Of a DNA stretch of 8,478 nucleotides, positions 5,206 to 8,478 are shown piece after piece. The DNA is taken from positions 1 through 8,478 of the forward strand of contig JAZORL010000076.1 of NCBI GenBank assembly GCA_045656625.1. The letters run 5' to 3'. The DNA is from Scatosoma sp045656625. GTDB lineage: Bacteria > Bacillota > Clostridia > Christensenellales > Borkfalkiaceae. The stretch's first letter is position 1. Every line of letters starts with the position of its first letter. The position numbers and the translations under genes were made by a program. The notes beneath the pieces are model-generated. The model had not been told where the DNA came from. It did not search any database and worked only from the letters and a program-made list of their open reading frames with translations.

Positions 5206-5255
5206 AATTTTACGCACCCGACAAGGGGTGTAATTTTTTGTATGGAGTTTTTATT

Positions 5256-5420
5256 ATGGCAGTTAAAACCGCTAGAGCGAAAATTACGTTTGAATGCACG
5301 GAATGCAAGCATAGAAACTACGACAGTATTAAGAATAAAAAGAACGATCCCGATAGATTGGTTCTTTCCAAATACTGCCCTTTCTGCAAGAAGCACACCG
5401 AACACAAAGAATCGAAATAA
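5256..5420 (+). CDS. rpmG: 50S ribosomal protein L33
   Basis: A 54-aa L33, a small protein of the large subunit near the E-site. It carries two CxxC pairs (C14/C17 and C41/C44), so it is the zinc-binding type rather than the Cys-free paralogue seen in some Bacillota. The start is ATG 5256, with GGAG (5244-5247) 8 nt before it. A longer frame from TTG 5238 adds six residues absent from the family and would place the start before the ribosome binding site. It is first in a unit with secE and nusG, the usual Bacillota order. Confidence 0.95.
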   Translation: MAVKTARAKITFECTECKHRNYDSIKNKKNDPDRLVLSKYCPFCKKHTEHKESK

Positions 5421-5428
5421 TCCATGAA

Positions 5429-5454
5429 GCGCGGCGTATCGTATAATGCCGCGC
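5429..5454 (+). other. GC-rich hairpin between rpmG and secE
   Basis: GCGCGGC (5429-5435) pairs perfectly with GCCGCGC (5448-5454) across a 12-nt loop. GTATTG follows, so there is no T-run and it is not an intrinsic terminator. In many Bacillota a tRNA-Trp gene lies at this point; none is present in the 49-nt gap. The hairpin may be an mRNA processing or stability element that separates rpmG from secE-nusG. Confidence 0.55.
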
Positions 5455-5469
5455 GTATTGAGGTAACAA

Positions 5470-5691
5470 ATGGCAAACGCAACTAAAACGAAGAATAAAA
5501 AACCGAATTGGTTCAAACGCGTGGGCGCGAAGTTCAAGGAAACTTTCTCGGAATTGAAGAAGGTCACTTGGCCTAAATTCACCACCGTTCTTAAAACAAC
5601 GGGCGTTGTTCTCGTCATCGTCACGGCGTTCCTTGGCATTGTCACGGGCGTTGACGCTTTGCTTGGCTGGTTGCTTGGCGTTATTTCGTAA
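5470..5691 (+). CDS. secE: Preprotein translocase subunit SecE
   Basis: A 73-aa SecE of the short single-spanning type. SecE clamps SecY in the SecYEG channel of the cytoplasmic membrane. Residues 1-20 are basic. FKETFSELKKVTWPKF (22-37) contains the conserved amphipathic helix and WP signature. The single membrane segment is about residues 43-70 (TTGVVLVIVTAFLGIVTGVDALLGWLLG). The start ATG 5470 follows GAGGT (5460-5464). It lies directly upstream of nusG, the near-universal bacterial pairing. Confidence 0.96.
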   Translation: MANATKTKNKKPNWFKRVGAKFKETFSELKKVTWPKFTTVLKTTGVVLVIVTAFLGIVTGVDALLGWLLGVIS

Positions 5692-5706
5692 TCGGAGGAT
5701 TAGCAT

Positions 5707-6267
5707 ATGCCGATGAACGAACAACCCAAGTGGTACATTCTTCACACCTATTCCGGGTATGAAGCGATGGTAAAAGACAGCTTGGAAAAATTGATTGAAA
5801 ACAACAATTTGGGCGATTACATCGTTGACTTGAAAATCCCTATGGAGCAGACCGTCGAAGAAAAGAACGGCAAGCTGAAAGTAGTCGAAAGAAAACTTAT
5901 GCCTTGCTACGTTTTCATCAAGATGATCTACACCAACCAAATTTGGTATTACGTTACGAGCACGCGCGGCGTGACTGGTTTCTGCGGTCCTCAAGGTAGA
6001 CCTATTCCTATGAAACCCGAAGAAATCCGTAAAATGCGCCTTGAAGAGCCCGTAATGTCGGCAGATGCATTCGCTGTTGGTGACACGGTATCGATTGTAG
6101 ATGGTCCTTTGAAGGGCTTCTTCGGTACGGTCAAGGCAGTCAATGCGGCGGCGCAAAAGGCGACCGTTTCCACGACGATGTTCGGCAGAACGACGGACGT
6201 AGAAGTGGAATACGTGCAAATCGAAAAGATGGACGGTCCTTTGCCCGAAACGACGGAAGAAGCGTAA
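5707..6267 (+). CDS. nusG: Transcription termination/antitermination factor NusG
   Basis: A 186-aa NusG, a factor bound to elongating RNA polymerase that affects pausing and coupling to the ribosome. The N-terminal NGN domain (about 8-110) contains KWYILHTYSGYE (8-19), LMPCYVFIKM (64-73) and VTGFCGPQGRPIPM (89-102), the last replacing the more usual GFVG form with Cys93. The C-terminal KOW domain (about 121-172) contains GDTVSIVDGPLKGFFGTV (125-142). GGAGG (5694-5698) is 8 nt from ATG 5707; a second ATG at 5713 would shorten it by two residues. It is 15 nt after secE. A 108-nt gap with the L1-type leader follows before rplK. Confidence 0.97.
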   Translation: MPMNEQPKWYILHTYSGYEAMVKDSLEKLIENNNLGDYIVDLKIPMEQTVEEKNGKLKVVERKLMPCYVFIKMIYTNQIWYYVTSTRGVTGFCGPQGRPIPMKPEEIRKMRLEEPVMSADAFAVGDTVSIVDGPLKGFFGTVKAVNAAAQKATVSTTMFGRTTDVEVEYVQIEKMDGPLPETTEEA

Positions 6268-6313
6268 GCAATTCCGCGGTCCGCGCACGATACGCGCGCT
6301 AACATTGTCAAAA

Positions 6314-6359
6314 TGTGGGAGAGACGTCAAATTTTTTAAGGCGTCTTGATAAAACCACA
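6314..6359 (+). promoter_or_regulatory. L1-type ribosomal protein leader upstream of rplK
   Basis: TGTGG (6314-6318) pairs with CCACA (6355-6359), enclosing a second helix AGACG (6322-6326) / CGTCT (6342-6346). The asymmetric internal loop is GAG on the left and TGATAAAA on the right. Two short helices around a GGGAG / UGAUAA-type internal loop mimic the L1 site on 23S rRNA. This is the known autoregulatory site of bacterial rplK-rplA mRNAs. The expected effect is that free L1 represses translation of rplK and, by coupling, rplA. AGGAG of rplK starts 2 nt after the outer helix. Confidence 0.75.
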
Positions 6360-6375
6360 AAGGAGAAAATTTTTT

Positions 6376-6801
6376 ATGGCTAAGAAAATTACAGCAGTCG
6401 TAAAATTGCAGCTTCCCGCTGGTAAAGCGACCCCGGCTCCTCCCGTAGGTTCTACGCTTGGTCCGTTCGGTATCAACCTTCCTGGCTTCACCAAGGAATT
6501 CAATGCAAAAACGGCAGACAAACCCGGTCTCATCATCCCCGTTGTTGTAACGATTTACCAAGATCGTTCCTTCACGTTCATTTTGAAGACCCCTCCCGCA
6601 CCCGTTCTTATCAAGAAAGCTCTTGGTTTGGAAACGGCAAGCGCAAAACCCAACTCCGTAAAGGTTGGTAAGCTCACGAAAGCTCAAGTAGAAGAAATCG
6701 CTAAGACGAAGATGCCTGACTTGAACTGCACGAGCCTTGAAAGCGCTATGAGCATGGTAGCTGGTACCGCTCGTTCGATGGGCGTTACGGTTGAAGAGTA
6801 A
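6376..6801 (+). CDS. rplK: 50S ribosomal protein L11
   Basis: A 141-aa L11, the GTPase-centre protein that binds 23S rRNA and forms the stalk base. The N-terminal domain begins AKKITAVVKLQLPAGKATPAPPVG (2-25); the C-terminal rRNA-binding domain (about 72-141) includes KVGKLTKAQVEEIAKTKMPDLN and SMVAGTARSMGV. The segment after PPVG reads STLGPFGINLPGF where most bacteria have PALGQxGVNIxxF, a mild lineage difference in the region contacted by thiostrepton-type drugs in other species. ATG 6376 is 10 nt after AGGAG (6361-6365). A longer frame from TTG 6346 runs through the leader helix and is rejected. It is followed by rplA at 14 nt. Confidence 0.97.
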   Translation: MAKKITAVVKLQLPAGKATPAPPVGSTLGPFGINLPGFTKEFNAKTADKPGLIIPVVVTIYQDRSFTFILKTPPAPVLIKKALGLETASAKPNSVKVGKLTKAQVEEIAKTKMPDLNCTSLESAMSMVAGTARSMGVTVEE

Positions 6802-6815
6802 GGAGGTCGGACTGT

Positions 6816-7502
6816 ATGAAACACGGTAAGAAATATCAAGATAGCGTAAAAGCATTCGACCTTGCTAAGCAATACGAAGCAAACGAAGCAATCTCCGTTT
6901 TGCTTGAAACGGCTAAAGCAAAATTCGACGAAACGATCGAACTTCACGTACGTCTCGGCGTTGACCCTCGTCAAGCTGACCAACAAGTACGTGGCGTACT
7001 CGTTCTTCCCCACGGTACGGGTAAGACGAAGAGAGTATTGGTTATCGCAAAGGGTGCTAAAGCTGACGCAGCTGCAGCAGCAGGCGCTGATTACGTAGGT
7101 GCTGAAGAACTCATCGCGAAGATCCAAAACGAAAGCTGGTTCGATTTCGACGTAATGATCACCACGCCCGACATGATGGGTATGGTAGGTCGTATCGGTC
7201 GTGTACTCGGTCCCAAAGGCTTGATGCCTAACCCTAAGTCCGGTACGGTTACGATGGACGTTGAAAAAGCGATCGCAGAAGTTAAAGCAGGTAAAGTTGA
7301 ATACAGACTTGACAAGACTGCTATTATCCACTGCCCGATCGGTAAGAAGAGCTTCGGCAAAGAAAAGCTTGCAGAAAACTACACGGCGCTTATGGACGCG
7401 ATTGTAAAAGCGAAACCCGCAGCAGCAAAAGGTACGTATCTTAAGAGCGTAACGCTTGCTTCGACGATGGGCCCTGGCGTAAAAGTATTGCCCAAACTCT
7501 AA
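6816..7502 (+). CDS. rplA: 50S ribosomal protein L1
   Basis: A 228-aa L1, which forms the mobile L1 stalk at the E-site and represses its own operon by binding the mRNA leader. Domain I is split (about 1-67 and 160-228) around domain II. Conserved segments include ETIELHVRLGVDPR (39-52), VRGVLVLPHGTGK (58-70), VGRIGRVLGPKGLMPNPKSGTVT (124-146) and TLASTMGPGVKV (213-224). ATG 6816 follows GGAGGT (6802-6807), which begins just after the rplK stop, so translational coupling with rplK is likely. It is the last gene of its unit. Confidence 0.97.
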   Translation: MKHGKKYQDSVKAFDLAKQYEANEAISVLLETAKAKFDETIELHVRLGVDPRQADQQVRGVLVLPHGTGKTKRVLVIAKGAKADAAAAAGADYVGAEELIAKIQNESWFDFDVMITTPDMMGMVGRIGRVLGPKGLMPNPKSGTVTMDVEKAIAEVKAGKVEYRLDKTAIIHCPIGKKSFGKEKLAENYTALMDAIVKAKPAAAKGTYLKSVTLASTMGPGVKVLPKL

Positions 7503-7516
7503 TTTTTAGAAAGGAA

Positions 7517-7550
7517 AAAAGCGGCTGAGAAATCAGCCGCTTTTCATTTT
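7517..7550 (+). terminator. Intrinsic terminator after rplA
   Basis: AAAAGCGGCTGA (7517-7528) and TCAGCCGCTTTT (7533-7544) form a perfect 12-bp stem with a GAAA loop, followed by CATTTT. It separates the L11-L1 unit from rplJ-rplL. The symmetric A/T tracts would let it act in both directions. Confidence 0.93.
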
Positions 7551-7602
7551 ATAAAATTTCCGCTAAAAAATAAAATTTTCTTAAAAACGCCAGCAAAAAT
7601 AG

Positions 7603-7631
7603 TTGACGGGATTTTTGCAAGATGGTATAAT
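7603..7631 (+). promoter_or_regulatory. Promoter of rplJ-rplL
   Basis: TTGACG (7603-7608), a 17-bp spacer, TGG, then TATAAT (7626-7631): a near-consensus extended -10 promoter. The start is predicted near 7638, just before the L10 leader. Confidence 0.9.
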
Positions 7632-7638
7632 AGCATAG

Positions 7639-7792
7639 TAAAAATCAACCGCAGACAGCGAGTATCGTAAGATCTAATGGGAAACCGCTCGCCGAGGTAG
7701 AGGGAATCGAACACAAAACGTTTATGTCCTTATACCGCGCGGTATAAGGTATTTTTTATGTCAGGCGGAAAAACGCTTAAAGGAGGTAACTT
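7639..7792 (+). promoter_or_regulatory. L10 (L10-L12 complex) leader of rplJ
   Basis: About 150 nt of conserved-looking leader: GCAGACAG (7651-7658), GCGAG (7658-7662) pairing with CTCGC (7688-7692), then CCGAGGT (7692-7698), blocks I recognise from Bacillota rplJ leaders. A terminator (7728-7757) follows. GGTAGAGGG (7696-7704) can pair with CCTTATACC (7728-7736) at 8 of 9 positions, including one G-T, giving an anti-terminator. Known model from Bacillus subtilis: L10-L12 binding favours the terminator and reduces rplJ-rplL expression. Confidence 0.75.
7728..7757 (+). terminator. Attenuator terminator in the rplJ leader
   Basis: CCTTATACC (7728-7736) and GGTATAAGG (7741-7749) form a perfect 9-bp stem around a GCGC loop, followed by TATTTTTT (7750-7757). 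It lies about 90-120 nt into the transcript and 35 nt before rplJ, so it must be conditional for rplJ to be expressed. Confidence 0.85.
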
Positions 7793-8296
7793 ATGTCGGC
7801 GAATGTAGAAGCAAAGAAACTGATCGTTGAAGAGATCAAAGCAAAAGTACAGGAAAGCAAGTCTATTGTTTTTGCGGATTACAACAAGCTTACCGTTTTG
7901 GAAGTAACGGATTTGAGAAGAAAGTTCAAGGAAGCGAACTGTGAATACAAGGTATACAAAAACACCCTTGTAAGAAAGGCGCTTAACGAACTTGGCATCA
8001 CGGATTTCGACGCTGATTTGAACGGTACGACGGCAACCGTATTCTGCTCGGACGAAACGAGCGGCGCGGCTGTATTTGCGAAAGCAACGAAAGCAAACCC
8101 TGCATTGGTAGAAAAGATTGTGCCTAAGTGCGCATACGTGGAAAACAAGTATCTTGATAAGAACGGCGTGAAAGAACTTTCGGCTATTCCTTCCAAGGAA
8201 ATCCTTATCGCGAAGATGCTCGGCTGCTTCCAGTCTTCTCTTTCCAAGTTTGTTGGTGTTTTGGATCAAATCGCGAAAGCAAAAGAAGCAAACTAA
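7793..8296 (+). CDS. rplJ: 50S ribosomal protein L10
   Basis: A 167-aa L10 (P0), which anchors L7/L12 dimers to the stalk base next to L11. The N-terminal rRNA-binding domain includes SKSIVFADYNKLTVLEVTDLRRKFKEANCEYKVYKNTLVRKAL (22-64), with the typical L10 DYxxLTVxEVTxLR and YKVxKNTL segments. The C-terminal helix that docks L12 dimers is about 137-167 (KMLGCFQSSLSKFVGVLDQIAKAKEAN). ATG 7793 follows AAAGGAGGT (from about 7780). Length is normal. It is followed by rplL after 51 nt, the standard arrangement. Confidence 0.97.
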   Translation: MSANVEAKKLIVEEIKAKVQESKSIVFADYNKLTVLEVTDLRRKFKEANCEYKVYKNTLVRKALNELGITDFDADLNGTTATVFCSDETSGAAVFAKATKANPALVEKIVPKCAYVENKYLDKNGVKELSAIPSKEILIAKMLGCFQSSLSKFVGVLDQIAKAKEAN

Positions 8297-8347
8297 TTTC
8301 CTAATTCATTAAAAAAATCATTATTAAAAAATCGGAGGATTAAAAAA

Positions 8348-8478
8348 ATGGACGTACAAAAACTCATTGAAGAAGTAAAAGCTATGACCGTTCTTGAATT
8401 GAACGAACTTGTAAAAGCACTTGAAGCAGAATTCGGCGTAAGCGCAGCAGTTGCAGCAGCTCCCGCAGCAGGTGGCGC
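8348..8478 (+). CDS. rplL: 50S ribosomal protein L7/L12, N-terminal part (runs off window)
   Basis: ATG 8348 lies 9 nt after GGAGG (8334-8338). The 43 visible residues start MDVQKLIEEVKAMTVLELNELVKALEAEFGVSAA and continue into the Ala/Pro/Gly hinge. This is the dimerisation domain and hinge of L7/L12, the multi-copy stalk protein that recruits translational GTPases. The C-terminal factor-binding domain is beyond the window. No terminator lies between rplJ and rplL, so they are co-transcribed. Confidence 0.95.
   Translation, partial: MDVQKLIEEVKAMTVLELNELVKALEAEFGVSAAVAAAPAAGG

Noticed and set aside
5442..5447. TATAAT between rpmG and secE as an internal promoter
   Set aside because: It lies in the loop of the GC-rich hairpin and no -35-like hexamer occurs 16-18 bp upstream.
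5421..5469. tRNA-Trp gene expected between rpmG and secE in many Bacillota
   Set aside because: The gap is only 49 nt and shows no cloverleaf or T-arm motif.
5329..6855. 508-codon open frame on the - strand across rpmG, secE, nusG and rplK
   Set aside because: It is antisense to well-recognised genes, has a composition typical of shadow frames (Arg/Phe/His-rich), and has no plausible ribosome binding site or family.

Overview
The window looks like a chromosomal segment from a Bacillota (probably Clostridia) relative. This rests on the rpmG-secE-nusG-rplK-rplA / rplJ-rplL order, strong AGGAGG-type ribosome binding sites, and sigma-A promoters that all have 17-bp spacers, mostly with an extended -10 (TGn). 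Every gene I can support lies on the + strand.

Layout: (1) 1-1254, the C-terminal half of pyruvate phosphate dikinase. Its codon usage changes abruptly near 585-657, so it is a mosaic or an assembly chimera. (2) 1322-1371, a terminator. (3) About 1380-3426, a visibly AT-rich island. It has its own promoter, a ~300-nt structured leader with a five-residue upstream ORF (MKKRR), and two translationally coupled genes: an RNase III homologue with an intact catalytic set, and a Thg1-like (tRNA-His guanylyltransferase superfamily, 3'-5' polymerase) protein. A strong terminator closes it. This is the unusual part of the window. (4) 3492-4751, a class I aminotransferase with a consensus promoter. (5) 4806-5108, three phased TTCGACA-like boxes, a promoter and a 56-residue orphan protein. 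(6) 5177-7550, the rpmG-secE-nusG-rplK-rplA transcription unit, with an L1-type mRNA leader before rplK and a terminator after rplA. (7) 7603 to the end, a separate promoter, an L10-type leader with an intrinsic-terminator attenuator, rplJ, and the start of rplL.

How the parts work together: the right half is housekeeping, namely ribosomal stalk and L1/L11 proteins, the NusG elongation factor and SecE translocase, with two autoregulatory mRNA leaders. The island pairs an enzyme that cuts double-stranded RNA with one that extends RNA at the 5' end. The leader peptide carries only Lys and Arg codons after Met and sits just upstream of a hairpin next to the RNase III ribosome binding site. My inference, not shown by the sequence alone, is a translation-stress-induced RNA (tRNA) processing or repair cassette, or an RNA-directed defence module.
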